Source: an uncultured bacterium | GTDB taxonomy: Bacteria; Bacillota; Clostridia; TANB77; CAG-508 | Assembly (NCBI GenBank): GCA_905214245.1 | Contig: CAJMLO010000011.1 | Coordinates: 1 to 21,868 of the forward strand | Direction: 5' to 3' | Length of the DNA: 21,868 nucleotides | In this document: positions 1 through 7,688 of the stretch, in pieces | Layout: each line of letters starts with the position of its first letter | How positions within the stretch are numbered: the first letter of the stretch is position 1 | Translations under genes and position numbers: made by a program | The notes under the pieces: generated by a model | Database searches by the model: none | The model's input: only the letters and a program-made list of their open reading frames with translations | Told to the model about the DNA's origin: nothing

Positions 1-4
1 TACT

Positions 5-148
5 TTACTTGATACCAATTTTATTCATATTTTGGACTACCATATCCCATAACTTATACATCATCAAAAGAGTACATTCTTTCAGTACATCAACTTTACA
101 TAAATAGTAGAGACGTTTTCTTTTATTCTCCATCGCCATATTTTTCAT
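5..148 (-). CDS. possible small ORF, unknown function
   Basis: An open frame of 47 codons starts at ATG 146-148 and stops with TAA at 5-7. The product is basic, with a KRKR stretch near residue 9-12 and a methionine-rich centre, and I do not recognise it. A GAGGTGA sequence lies upstream but about 16 bases from the ATG, which is further than usual; an in-frame TTG directly before the ATG is an alternative start. It lies 52 bases downstream of the nucleotidyltransferase stop on the same strand. It could equally be chance or the remnant of a larger gene. The rest of 1-200 shows nothing else. Confidence 0.2.
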   Translation of the reverse strand: MKNMAMENKRKRLYYLCKVDVLKECTLLMMYKLWDMVVQNMNKIGIK

Positions 149-200
149 CAAGAGTATTTTTATATCACCTCTATAATAACTCTATTTTTAAATTATATAA

Positions 201-677
201 TTAAATTGTATTATTTTCTTCTAAATCTTTATATACAAATTCTTCTAAATATTTTATTCCTTGATTATAGTTTTCTCTTATTTTTGTTGCATTAATTGGA
301 TATTGAGTCCTGTTAAAATCTACTAACCTGTTTTCAATATGTAAATATTCAGCCACTTTTTCTCCATATAATTCACTACTATAAAAATGAGTTACAGGAA
401 TATCCTTTATTATTTTTGACAAATATTCCATTTGAATGTTAACGCTTTCTGAATCTAATCCATATTGTTTTGGGCTATTGTAAGCATAAATTATTTTAAC
501 TTTAGGATATAATTTTTTTATCCAACCAGCTCTTTTTTTAACATCTATATTTATAACATTTGTATCATATATAACTACATAAAATTCGTCCATTTCTTTT
601 AAAGCAGTTTCAATTAAGAATTGGTGGCCTTTGTGTAATGGAGCAAATTTTCCTATTGTAAATCCAATTTTTTTCAT
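201..677 (-). CDS. NadR-like nicotinamide-nucleotide adenylyltransferase (stand-alone NMNAT domain)
   Basis: This 158-residue protein is a cytidylyltransferase-fold nucleotidyltransferase. The nucleotide-binding HxGH motif is seen at residues 15-18 (HKGH) after a GKFAPL strand. Near residues 120-135 it has a NadR-like stretch ending in a TKIRE version of the ISGTxIR motif. In that family the enzyme transfers AMP from ATP to nicotinamide mononucleotide to make NAD. Classical NadR also carries a C-terminal ribosylnicotinamide kinase domain, and some have an N-terminal DNA-binding domain; both are absent here. The start is supported by AGGAGA about 7 bases upstream and by a good promoter at 714-742. 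The substrate is inferred; a related cytidylyl- or adenylyltransferase role is possible. Confidence 0.8.
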   Translation of the reverse strand: MKKIGFTIGKFAPLHKGHQFLIETALKEMDEFYVVIYDTNVINIDVKKRAGWIKKLYPKVKIIYAYNSPKQYGLDSESVNIQMEYLSKIIKDIPVTHFYSSELYGEKVAEYLHIENRLVDFNRTQYPINATKIRENYNQGIKYLEEFVYKDLEENNTI

Positions 678-713
678 TTATTTATCTCCTAAAAGTAAAA
701 ATCAATATTTATA

Positions 714-742
714 ATTATAGTATTCTATTGTAAATAAGTCAA
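714..742 (-). promoter_or_regulatory. sigma-A promoter of the NadR-like gene
   Basis: On the minus strand TTGACT (737-742) is followed after exactly 17 bases by TATAAT (714-719). It sits just past the stop of the SplB homologue, so the nucleotidyltransferase probably has its own transcript. Confidence 0.7.
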
Positions 743-746
743 ATAA

Positions 747-1745
747 TTATACAACATACATTATCTCATTATTTGGAAAATATTTTTTCATTTCTTCTCT
801 TAAAAACACTTCTCCTTCTTCTCTAATATAGTTTTTGTACATATATTTTCCTCGACCTCTCCCAGTCATTAGCTGCTTATTATATAAGTCTATTGCTGAA
901 GGAAATGCTTCTGTGTTAATGGCTCTATGCACATAGCTATATGTCATAAATATAATTTCAAAAAATGCTGATTTTTTAGCCTTATTGCTTAAATTCTCAT
1001 ATAAATATTTTATCAAATCAGAGTATAATTCTTTCCAATTATCTACTAATATTACTGGTGCAATTAATATTCCTATAGGATAGTCTGCCTCTGCAAGTTT
1101 ATTAATTGTTTCAATTCTGCCTTCCAATCTGGATGTACCAAATTCTACTTTGTTTATAATTTCTTCAGGATTTACGCTTATTCTTACGACAATTTTACCT
1201 TTATGATTTAAATTTAATATGTCATCTACCATATCAAATTTCGTTGGAAATGTTAGTTTTCCTTTTTGAGTGTTTGCAAAATTTTCTATTGTCCATACTA
1301 AGTTATTTGTAATCGTATTTTCTAATATTAAATCGCTATTACTTCCAATTTCAAAAGTCAGCTCTTTTTCAGAATTTAATGATGTTTTTATTATTTTATC
1401 AAGCATTTCTTCTCTATTTACAAATAGCCTTAAATATGCACATTTATTGTAGTTACATACAAGGTAGCAGTACATGCACATCGCCGTACATCCAGATGAT
1501 GTATATGGTACAAGATAATCAGATGTTTTATGATTTGGAACAAATTTATGTGTTTTTCTTGTTGCAATTATTAAATTTCTCTTCATATTTGCAAATTCAA
1601 AGTTCTGTTTTTTTCGCATTTCCTCAATATTATTATGGTTATCAATTATTATCTTTGGTACATCAGCATATTTTTCCAATAATTCTTTTCCTAAAGGATA
1701 CTTCTCTATATTTTTTTCACAATACAATGCCTGTGGTTTAAACAT
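747..1745 (-). CDS. splB: spore photoproduct lyase family radical SAM protein, SplB-like, lacking the usual H-donor cysteine
   Basis: This 332-residue protein resembles SplB along its whole length. Spore photoproduct lyase repairs the thymine dimer 5-thyminyl-5,6-dihydrothymine in germinating spores by S-adenosylmethionine radical chemistry. The 4Fe-4S-binding CxxxCxxC is at Cys86, Cys90 and Cys93, followed by a tyrosine as in SplB. Other matches to my memory of B. subtilis SplB are TKFDMVDD near 168, FGTSRLEGRIE near 202 and a C-terminal GKYMY. Where B. subtilis has Cys141 (motif FEASCTSD) this protein reads FEIGSNSD, with Ser135 at the cysteine position; extra cysteines occur at 97 and 102. 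A GGGTGA ribosome site precedes the ATG. It follows the prolyl-tRNA editing gene by 43 bases and could be co-transcribed. The family is certain; photoproduct repair is less so. Confidence 0.88.
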   Translation of the reverse strand: MFKPQALYCEKNIEKYPLGKELLEKYADVPKIIIDNHNNIEEMRKKQNFEFANMKRNLIIATRKTHKFVPNHKTSDYLVPYTSSGCTAMCMYCYLVCNYNKCAYLRLFVNREEMLDKIIKTSLNSEKELTFEIGSNSDLILENTITNNLVWTIENFANTQKGKLTFPTKFDMVDDILNLNHKGKIVVRISVNPEEIINKVEFGTSRLEGRIETINKLAEADYPIGILIAPVILVDNWKELYSDLIKYLYENLSNKAKKSAFFEIIFMTYSYVHRAINTEAFPSAIDLYNKQLMTGRGRGKYMYKNYIREEGEVFLREEMKKYFPNNEIMYVV

Positions 1746-1788
1746 TTTTTATCACCCAACATTATATTTCCCATTTATCAAAATAATA

Positions 1789-2280
1789 TTAATTAATATC
1801 TATAATATCAACATTATTTCCATGTTCCTTTAATATATTTAATAAATCTGTAAATTTTAGCCACACAGTTGCTGTATTATCATTTGGATGAATTCCAATA
1901 AGACCAAAATCTTTTGAAAAATCACTATCTAAAAATACATTTACAATATGTTCTTTGTCATTTAATATTCCAAATGGAGAAACAGACCCTGGAGTTAAAT
2001 TAAGTATATTTTTAAGTTCTTCTTCAGATGCAAAACTTAGAGGCCTTGTATTATGTTCTTTTCTAAAGCCTTTTAAATCTACTCTTTTATTTCCTCTAAC
2101 TGTTATTAAATAATAATTTCTTTTTTTATCATCTCGTACAAATAGATTTTTAGCATCTGCTTCTGGATGTGGAATTGGAATATCTGAAATATCATTCATA
2201 CTAAAAACAGCTTTATGCTCAGTTATTTCATGTTCTATATTTTTTTGCTTTAAAAATTCATATATATCTTGTTTTTTCAT
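1789..2280 (-). CDS. prolyl-tRNA editing protein (YbaK/EbsC family, PrdX/ProX type)
   Basis: This 163-residue single-domain protein belongs to the YbaK/ProX superfamily of aminoacyl-tRNA deacylases. PrdX-type members act in trans and hydrolyse Ala-tRNA(Pro), removing alanine mischarged by prolyl-tRNA synthetase. Visible features are the N-terminal IEHEITEHKAVF stretch, KNLFVRDDKKRNYYLI around 44-59, and GSVSPFGILND around residue 97-107, which is characteristic of the PrdX subgroup. Length is normal for a stand-alone editing domain. An AGGTGA ribosome site precedes the ATG, and a promoter is proposed at 2317-2345. The exact mischarged substrate is inferred from the subgroup. Confidence 0.88.
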   Translation of the reverse strand: MKKQDIYEFLKQKNIEHEITEHKAVFSMNDISDIPIPHPEADAKNLFVRDDKKRNYYLITVRGNKRVDLKGFRKEHNTRPLSFASEEELKNILNLTPGSVSPFGILNDKEHIVNVFLDSDFSKDFGLIGIHPNDNTATVWLKFTDLLNILKEHGNNVDIIDIN

Positions 2281-2316
2281 ATATTTTCACCTTTTTTTCT
2301 ATAATTTAGTAATATT

Positions 2317-2345
2317 ATTTTAATATTACTTGTAAAAAAAATCAA
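2317..2345 (-). promoter_or_regulatory. probable promoter of the prolyl-tRNA editing gene
   Basis: On the minus strand TTGATT (2340-2345) and TAAAAT (2317-2322) are 17 bases apart. It is divergent from the stronger recombinase promoter in the same 184-base intergenic region. Confidence 0.45.
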
Positions 2346-2380
2346 TATCTAATTTGATCTACCTAAGTATTTAACTTCAA

Positions 2381-2409
2381 TTGACATAGATATTTTATTT
2401 TGCTATAAT
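2381..2409 (+). promoter_or_regulatory. consensus sigma-A promoter of the Xer-type recombinase
   Basis: TTGACA (2381-2386) and TATAAT (2404-2409) match the consensus exactly with a 17-base spacer. The leader of about 50 bases holds a small inverted repeat (AAATAGC/GCTATTT) before an AGAGGT ribosome site at 2452-2457. Confidence 0.8.
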
Positions 2410-2464
2410 CGTAAGAAAATAGCTATTTTGCTATTTATTTCACGTTAAGATAAGAGGTAAAAAA

Positions 2465-3454
2465 ATGGTAAATATAAATGCAGATCAAAATCCTGAATAT
2501 GTAAATTCTTTTTTAGATTATTCTCTAACAATTTTAAATAAATCTCCAAATTCAGTAAAAGAATACAACTATGACTTAACTATGTTTTTAAGATATATAA
2601 AAATTCAATATCATTTGACAAATGAAACTGATTTTAAAAGTATTACTATAAAAGATATTCCTTTAGATGTAATAAAGAAAATTACGCCACAAGATATTAT
2701 GTCATTTCTTTCATTTATGGCATTAAATCTAAAAGCAAAAGCTGCAACAAGAGCTAGAAAAATATCAACAATACGAATATTTTTTTCATATTTGTCTCAA
2801 AAAGCTAAAATTATTGATAATAACCCTGCACAAAATATTGAAACACCTAAAAAAGAAAAACGTATGCCACGATATTTGACTTTAGATGATAGTAAAAAAC
2901 TTTTAAATGTTACAATGGATGAAAATGATGAAAATAAAGAAAGAGATTATGCAATTATAACTATATTTTTGAATTGTGGACTACGTCTATCAGAACTTGT
3001 AGGGATAAATATATCTGACATAAATTTTGATGATTACAAATTAAATGTAATTGGTAAGGGAAATAAAGAACGAACAATTTATCTAAACAAAGCCTGTGTG
3101 AACGCAATTAGAGCTTATTTAGATGTACGTCCTAAAGTTGCAATTAAAGTAGATGATAAAAACTCTCAAAAAGCTTTATTTTTAAGCAAACGCCATGAAA
3201 GGATAAGTAATAGAACTGTACAATACATTGTAGATAAAGAACTTCGAAAAGCTGGTCTTGATACATCAAAATACTCTACACATAAATTAAGACACACTGC
3301 AGCCACTTTAATGTATCAATATGGCAATGTAGATATAAGGGCTCTTCAAGAACTTCTTGGACATGAAAGTATTGCTACAACTGAAATTTATACACATGTA
3401 AATAATCAACAAGCAAGAAATGCTGTAGAATCAAATCCACTGGCTAATTTATAA
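2465..3454 (+). CDS. tyrosine recombinase, XerC/XerD family
   Basis: This 329-residue protein is a site-specific recombinase of the phage-integrase superfamily. An N-terminal SAM-like core-binding domain (about residues 8-115) is followed by the catalytic domain. The catalytic set is complete: Arg174 (GLRLSEL), Lys198 (IGKGN), His273 and Arg276 (HKLRH), His300 (LLGHESI) and nucleophile Tyr309 (EIYTHV). XerC/XerD proteins resolve chromosome dimers at dif. No integrated element, att repeat or excisionase is seen nearby and the gene has its own strong promoter and terminator, which fits a housekeeping Xer. At 329 residues it is slightly longer than XerC/D (about 295-305), with an insertion near 50-70. 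I saw no dif-like site in the window, so assignment to XerC, XerD or another subtype is open. Confidence 0.88.
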   Translation: MVNINADQNPEYVNSFLDYSLTILNKSPNSVKEYNYDLTMFLRYIKIQYHLTNETDFKSITIKDIPLDVIKKITPQDIMSFLSFMALNLKAKAATRARKISTIRIFFSYLSQKAKIIDNNPAQNIETPKKEKRMPRYLTLDDSKKLLNVTMDENDENKERDYAIITIFLNCGLRLSELVGINISDINFDDYKLNVIGKGNKERTIYLNKACVNAIRAYLDVRPKVAIKVDDKNSQKALFLSKRHERISNRTVQYIVDKELRKAGLDTSKYSTHKLRHTAATLMYQYGNVDIRALQELLGHESIATTEIYTHVNNQQARNAVESNPLANL

Positions 3455-3490
3455 AAACAATTTATATCACTCTAATAAATTATTCAATAA

Positions 3491-3527
3491 CTAAAAACAA
3501 CCAATTTAATAAATTGGTTGTTTTTAG
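3491..3527. terminator. bidirectional terminator between the recombinase gene and ackA
   Basis: A perfect 17-bp stem (3491-3507 with 3511-3527) closes a 3-base loop. The outer part of each arm is A/T-rich, giving a U tract in both directions, so it can serve both convergent genes. Confidence 0.85.
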
Positions 3528-3529
3528 TA

Positions 3530-4729
3530 CTATTTTGTATTTAAAACTATGTCCCTTGTATCTCTTGCAATCATTAATTCCTCGTTTGTAGGAATTACAT
3601 ATACTTTTACTTTAGAATCATCAGCAGAAATCTCTACTTCTTCTCCTCTGCAATTATTCTTTTCTTCATCAATTTTTACTCCGAAGAATTCTAAATAATT
3701 ACAAATATCTTTTCTAGCTTCAATTCCATTTTCTCCAATTCCAGCTGTAAATGCAATAACATCTACTCCCTTCATTTGAGCAATAAGTTTTCCAATATAT
3801 CCTGCTACTTGATAGTTAAAGTTATCTATTGCAAGTTGTGCTCTTTCATTTCCTTGCTCTGCTGCAGCTTCTATATCTCTATCATCATTGCTAACTCCAG
3901 ATAAACCAAGTTTACCTGATTTTTTATTTAATATTGTTTCCATTTCAATTGGAGATAATCCTTCTTTTTCCATTAAAAATGTAACTATAGATGGATCTAT
4001 ATCTCCTGATCTTGTACCCATTGGTACACCTGCAAGTGGTGTTAATCCCATTGTTGTTTCTATTGATTTTCCACCTTTTACTGCACATAAGCTTGCACCT
4101 TGTCCTAAATGACAAACTAATATTTTTAAATCTTCAATTGGTTTATTCATAACTTCTGCAACTCTTTTTGATACGAATCTATGAGATGTTCCGTGTGCAC
4201 CATATTTACGAACTTTATATTTGTCATAATATTCATATGGAATTGCATACATATATGCTTTTTTAGGTAATGTTTGATGAAATGCTGTATCAAACACAAC
4301 AACGTTTGGTTTTCCTGGTAATTCTTTTTCGCAAGCATAAATTCCTTGAAGGTGTGCTGGATTATGAAGTGGTGCAAATTTGATTGCTTCTTCTATTCCT
4401 TTTATAACTTCATCTGTGACAAGAACAGATTCTGTAAATTTCTCTCCTCCATGAACAATTCTATGTCCTATTGCATCAATTTCATCTAAGCTTTTTATAA
4501 CACCATATTCAGGATGAATTAATTGCTCTATAACAAGTTTCATTCCTTCTTCGTGATTAGCGACTTTTTGTACTATCTTATGTTTTTCTCCGTTTACTTT
4601 GTGAGTTAAGAAAGAATCGTCCATTCCAACTTTCTCTACATTTCCTTTTGCCATTACGTGTTCTGTTTCCATATCAATTAATTGATATTTTAGAGATGAA
4701 CTTCCGCAATTTACTACTAAAACTTTCAT
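3530..4729 (-). CDS. ackA: acetate kinase
   Basis: This 399-residue protein is a full-length acetate kinase. It converts acetyl phosphate and ADP to acetate and ATP in the cytoplasm, the substrate-level phosphorylation step of acetate fermentation. The ASKHA-fold motifs are present: N-terminal NCGSSSLKYQ, HRIVHGGEKF around 88-97, DTAFHQTLP around 147-155, HLGQGASLC around 207-215 and FTAGIGENG around 328-336. A perfect AGGAGG ribosome site precedes the ATG. It lies 49 bases downstream of pta on the same strand, forming the usual pta-ackA operon. Confidence 0.97.
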   Translation of the reverse strand: MKVLVVNCGSSSLKYQLIDMETEHVMAKGNVEKVGMDDSFLTHKVNGEKHKIVQKVANHEEGMKLVIEQLIHPEYGVIKSLDEIDAIGHRIVHGGEKFTESVLVTDEVIKGIEEAIKFAPLHNPAHLQGIYACEKELPGKPNVVVFDTAFHQTLPKKAYMYAIPYEYYDKYKVRKYGAHGTSHRFVSKRVAEVMNKPIEDLKILVCHLGQGASLCAVKGGKSIETTMGLTPLAGVPMGTRSGDIDPSIVTFLMEKEGLSPIEMETILNKKSGKLGLSGVSNDDRDIEAAAEQGNERAQLAIDNFNYQVAGYIGKLIAQMKGVDVIAFTAGIGENGIEARKDICNYLEFFGVKIDEEKNNCRGEEVEISADDSKVKVYVIPTNEELMIARDTRDIVLNTK

Positions 4730-4778
4730 TAAAAAACCTCCTAAAAATATTTATAATATGTTAAATAATATTATCAAG

Positions 4779-5777
4779 TTAATTATTAGCTGCTTGTACA
4801 GCCGTAATTGCAACAACACCAGCAATATCATCACTATTGCAACCTCTTGAAAGGTCATTTACAGGTCTTGCAATTCCTTGGCACAAAGGTCCATAAGCTT
4901 CTGCTTTAGCAAGTCTTTGTACTAATTTATATCCAATATTACCTGCATTTAAATCAGGGAATATTAATGTATTTGCTTCTCCATTTAACGTTCCGTTTGG
5001 AGCCTTTGATCTAGCTATTTCAGGTACGATAGCTGCATCAAGTTGTAGTTCTCCGTCACAAATTAAATCTGGTGCTTTTTCTTTCAACAATTTTGTTGCT
5101 TCAACTACTTTTTCAGTAAGTTCAGAATGTGCACTTCCATATGTAGAATATGAAAGCATTGCAACTTTCGCTTGCTTTCCAGTTAATTGCTCGAAACTTT
5201 TGCTTGAAGAAATAGCAATTTCAGATAAATCATCTGCTGTAGGATTTTCAACAAGTCCACTATCTCCAAATACAAATATTCCATTTTCTCCGTATTTGCA
5301 ATCTGGAACTGCCATTAAGAAAAATGCTGATACAAGCTTTGTTCCTGGGGCTGTTTTTAATATTTGGAGTGCAGGTCTTAATGTATTTGCTGTAGAGTGA
5401 CAAGCTCCTGATACTAATCCATCTGCATCTCCTTGTTTTACCATCATTGTTCCAAAATACATATTATCTTTTAATATTTCTCTTGCTTTTTCGATAGTTA
5501 TTCCTTTTGCTTTTCTAAGTTCATAAAAAGCATTTGCATATTCTTCGAATTTTTCAGATTTTTCTGGATCTATTATTGTAATTCCTTCTATATCTATATT
5601 ATTTTCTTTTGCAAGTTTATTTGCATCTGCTTCATTTCCAATAAGAATAATATTTGCGTATTCTTCTTTTTTTACCTTTTCAGCTGCTTTTAAAACTCTT
5701 ACATCTTCGCTTTCTGTTAATATAATAGTTTTTATATTTTCCTTTGCTCTTTGTTTAATTCCATCTATAAAAGTCAT
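4779..5777 (-). CDS. pta: phosphate acetyltransferase
   Basis: This 332-residue short-form (class I) phosphotransacetylase converts acetyl-CoA and phosphate to acetyl phosphate and CoA, feeding AckA. It has the conserved SGACHSTANTLRPALQ stretch, the FGDSGLVENPTADDL stretch and a C-terminal GPLCQGIARPVNDLSRG. I chose the ATG at 5775-5777 because AGGAGG lies about 7 bases upstream and the product then begins MTFIDGIKQRAK, as family members do; the frame stays open another 10 codons upstream to 5807 but without a suitable ribosome site. A promoter is seen at 5812-5840. Confidence 0.97.
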   Translation of the reverse strand: MTFIDGIKQRAKENIKTIILTESEDVRVLKAAEKVKKEEYANIILIGNEADANKLAKENNIDIEGITIIDPEKSEKFEEYANAFYELRKAKGITIEKAREILKDNMYFGTMMVKQGDADGLVSGACHSTANTLRPALQILKTAPGTKLVSAFFLMAVPDCKYGENGIFVFGDSGLVENPTADDLSEIAISSSKSFEQLTGKQAKVAMLSYSTYGSAHSELTEKVVEATKLLKEKAPDLICDGELQLDAAIVPEIARSKAPNGTLNGEANTLIFPDLNAGNIGYKLVQRLAKAEAYGPLCQGIARPVNDLSRGCNSDDIAGVVAITAVQAANN

Positions 5778-5811
5778 TTTATTTCCTCCTCTAAAGTTAA
5801 ATAACACCTAT

Positions 5812-5840
5812 ATTATATAGGCAAATAGCAAAAAGTACAA
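5812..5840 (-). promoter_or_regulatory. promoter of pta-ackA
   Basis: On the minus strand TTGTAC (5835-5840) and TATAAT (5812-5817) are separated by 17 bases, about 35 bases before the pta start. Confidence 0.65.
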
Positions 5841-5868
5841 GTCATTTGTAGAATTTTTCACAAAATTA

Positions 5869-5877
5869 TGATATACT
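5869..5877 (+). promoter_or_regulatory. extended -10 promoter of the guanine deaminase gene
   Basis: A TG-A-TATACT extended -10 element (5869-5877) lies about 33 bases before the start codon. No good -35 box is seen at 17 bases, as is typical for extended -10 promoters. Confidence 0.4.
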
Positions 5878-5910
5878 TTGGCTATTATAATTTGAAAGGA
5901 GATTTAATTT

Positions 5911-6372
5911 ATGAATGAATATATGAAAATTGCAAAAGAAATGGCTGAAAAAGGCTCTAGCACAAATGAAGGAGGTCCATTTGGAGCTGTAATTACAGAT
6001 AAAGAAGGAAACATTATTGCTACCGGAAACAATCAAGTATTGCTAAATAATGATCCTACAGCACATGCAGAGGTAACTGCAATTCGTAATGCTTGTAAGA
6101 AATTAAACACATATGATTTATCTGGATATGTACTTTATACTTCTTGTGAGCCATGCCCAATGTGCTTGTCTGCTATAATATGGTCAAATATAAAGGATAT
6201 CTATTATGCTTGTACTCGTGAAGATGCTGCAAATATTGGATTTCGTGATGATTTAATTTACGAATACTTAAAAGGAAATAACCAAGATATCATTACATTA
6301 AAACAAATTGATAGAGATCAATGTATTGAAACATTTAAAAAATATAAAAAAGAAAACAAAACAATATATTAA
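5911..6372 (+). CDS. guaD: guanine deaminase, cytidine-deaminase-like fold
   Basis: This 153-residue zinc hydrolase is closest in pattern to Bacillus guanine deaminase, which converts guanine to xanthine in purine salvage. The zinc ligands and catalytic acid are in NDPTAHAEVTAIR (His52, Glu54) and TSCEPCPMC (Cys82, Cys85). GGPFGAV near residue 21, an AxxGFRDDLIYEYL stretch near 116-128 and a terminal tyrosine fit GuaD better than the tRNA adenosine deaminase TadA. Start is at AAAGGAG plus 9 bases. The stop codon overlaps the ribosome site of the following pseudouridine synthase gene, implying coupled translation. TadA-like activity is the main alternative. Confidence 0.85.
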   Translation: MNEYMKIAKEMAEKGSSTNEGGPFGAVITDKEGNIIATGNNQVLLNNDPTAHAEVTAIRNACKKLNTYDLSGYVLYTSCEPCPMCLSAIIWSNIKDIYYACTREDAANIGFRDDLIYEYLKGNNQDIITLKQIDRDQCIETFKKYKKENKTIY

Positions 6373-6382
6373 GGAATACAAG

Positions 6383-7264
6383 ATGAAGCTTAGTTATACC
6401 ATAAAAAAAGAGGATAATTTTGAAAATTTAAAGGAATTAATAAAAACACAATTTCAAATATCAGACAGACTGTTTTTAAAATTAAAAAAGAATAACAAAA
6501 TATATTTAAATAATTCTAATACTTGTTTGTGGAAACCGCTTGAAATCAATGATTTAGTGGAAATATTTATTGATTTTGAAGAAGATAATTCAAATATTCC
6601 ATCTACAAAAATGAATTTAGATATAATTTATGAAGATGATGCATTTCTAGTTACCAACAAACCTGCTGGAATCCCTGTGCATCCTTCTATGCAACATTAT
6701 TCTGATTCCCTTTCGAGTGGTGTAAAGTATTATTTTGATACATTATCTCTTCATAAAAAAATCAGACCTGTAAATAGAATTGATAGAAACACCTCTGGTA
6801 TTGTAATTTTTGCTAAAAATGAATATATTCAAGAATATCTTGTAAGAGAAATGAAGAATAAAGAATTCTATAAAGAATATATTGCAATATGTAATGGGCT
6901 TTTAAATGAAAAGCAAGGAACTATAAATTTACCTATTTCTAGAAAAGAAGGAAGTATAATTGAAAGATGTATTGATGAAAAAGGTTCACCTTCTATCACC
7001 CACTATTTAGTTTTAAATGAATATATTGATAAGGATTATACGGTTGTACAATGTACATTAGAAACAGGAAGAACTCATCAGATACGTGTACATATGTCAG
7101 CAATAGACCATCCCTTACTTGGAGATACTCTTTATGGTAAAGAATCAAATTTAATTAGTAGACAAGCCCTTCATTCGCACAAAGTGTCTTTTATTCATCC
7201 AATTACCAAAGAAAGAGTAACTTATATTGCTCCTCTTCCCTATGATATTCGAAAATTAATTTAA
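6383..7264 (+). CDS. RluA/RluD-family pseudouridine synthase
   Basis: This 293-residue enzyme isomerises uridine to pseudouridine in ribosomal or transfer RNA. A short S4-like N-terminal region (about 1-70) precedes the catalytic domain. The signature is NRIDRNTSGIVIF, with the catalytic aspartate at about residue 134, and later ETGRTHQIRVHMSAIDHPLLGDTLYG. I chose ATG 6383-6385, preceded by AAGGA that begins at the stop codon of guaD; the frame runs 25 codons further upstream into guaD but without support. The exact uridine modified cannot be told from sequence. Transcription ends at the hairpin at 7269-7304. Confidence 0.92.
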   Translation: MKLSYTIKKEDNFENLKELIKTQFQISDRLFLKLKKNNKIYLNNSNTCLWKPLEINDLVEIFIDFEEDNSNIPSTKMNLDIIYEDDAFLVTNKPAGIPVHPSMQHYSDSLSSGVKYYFDTLSLHKKIRPVNRIDRNTSGIVIFAKNEYIQEYLVREMKNKEFYKEYIAICNGLLNEKQGTINLPISRKEGSIIERCIDEKGSPSITHYLVLNEYIDKDYTVVQCTLETGRTHQIRVHMSAIDHPLLGDTLYGKESNLISRQALHSHKVSFIHPITKERVTYIAPLPYDIRKLI

Positions 7265-7268
7265 TAAA

Positions 7269-7304
7269 CGAAAAAAGCGACTTTTTTCAAAGTCGCTTTT
7301 TTCG
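7269..7304. terminator. bidirectional terminator between the pseudouridine synthase gene and rnpB
   Basis: A perfect 16-bp stem (7269-7284 with 7289-7304) with a 4-base loop has an A6 and a T6 run in its arms, so it gives a U tract in both directions. Confidence 0.85.
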
Positions 7305-7649
7305 AAGTAAATCTGTAAGCCGGGTTCTGTCATGAATAGTCATTTATCTAGTATATGTATTACTACATATCTCATGCCACCAAATTAAGAAGATGACGAG
7401 CAGTCTTAGCCTTCTTGTCTCGGTGTTGCTTCAGATGGGGTTTACAGTGACCTGATATGTCACCATATCAGCGGTGAGCTCTTACCTCACCTTTTCATCC
7501 TTGCCTATAAATAGGCGGTTATTTTCTGTTGCACTTTCCTTAAGGTCTCCCTCACTGGACGTTATCCAGCATCATTGCTCTATGAAGCCCGGACTTTCCT
7601 CGTACGCTACCTTTCGGCCATGCTATACGCGACTATTCAATTTACTCCA
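7303..7649 (-). ncRNA. rnpB: RNase P RNA, bacterial
   Basis: Read on the minus strand this is the catalytic RNA that matures the 5' ends of tRNAs. It contains the conserved GAGGAAAGTCCGGGCT core near the 5' end (about 7588-7605) and the CAGAACCCGGCTTACAG core near the 3' end (about 7313-7330). Helix P1 can form between 7640-7648 and 7304-7312 (GAGTAAAT with ATTTACTT), which fixes both ends to within a few bases. GGCGGTTATTT pairs and the AGCAACACCGAGA segment also fit. It has a promoter at 7656-7684 and shares the terminator at 7269-7304. The length of about 347 bases fits; I did not fold it in full, so type A or B is not decided. Confidence 0.95.
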
Positions 7650-7655
7650 TACCCT

Positions 7656-7684
7656 ATTTTACTATAAAGCCTTCTAAAAGTCAA
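7656..7684 (-). promoter_or_regulatory. promoter of rnpB
   Basis: On the minus strand TTGACT (7679-7684) and TAAAAT (7656-7661) are 17 bases apart. The predicted start 7 bases downstream coincides with the first base of helix P1. Confidence 0.75.
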
Positions 7685-7688
7685 ACAA

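Noticed and set aside
1379..1741. 120-codon ORF opposite splB
   Set aside because: It is an antisense shadow; the minus strand carries the full-length SplB-like protein.
2465..3454. Recombinase as the integrase of an integrated mobile element
   Set aside because: No flanking direct repeats, tRNA target, excisionase or phage genes are seen; the neighbours are housekeeping genes.
4147..4377. 76-codon ORF inside ackA in another frame
   Set aside because: The acetate kinase frame is complete and conserved across the region.
7474..7677. 67-codon ORF on the plus strand
   Set aside because: It is the antisense of the RNase P RNA gene.
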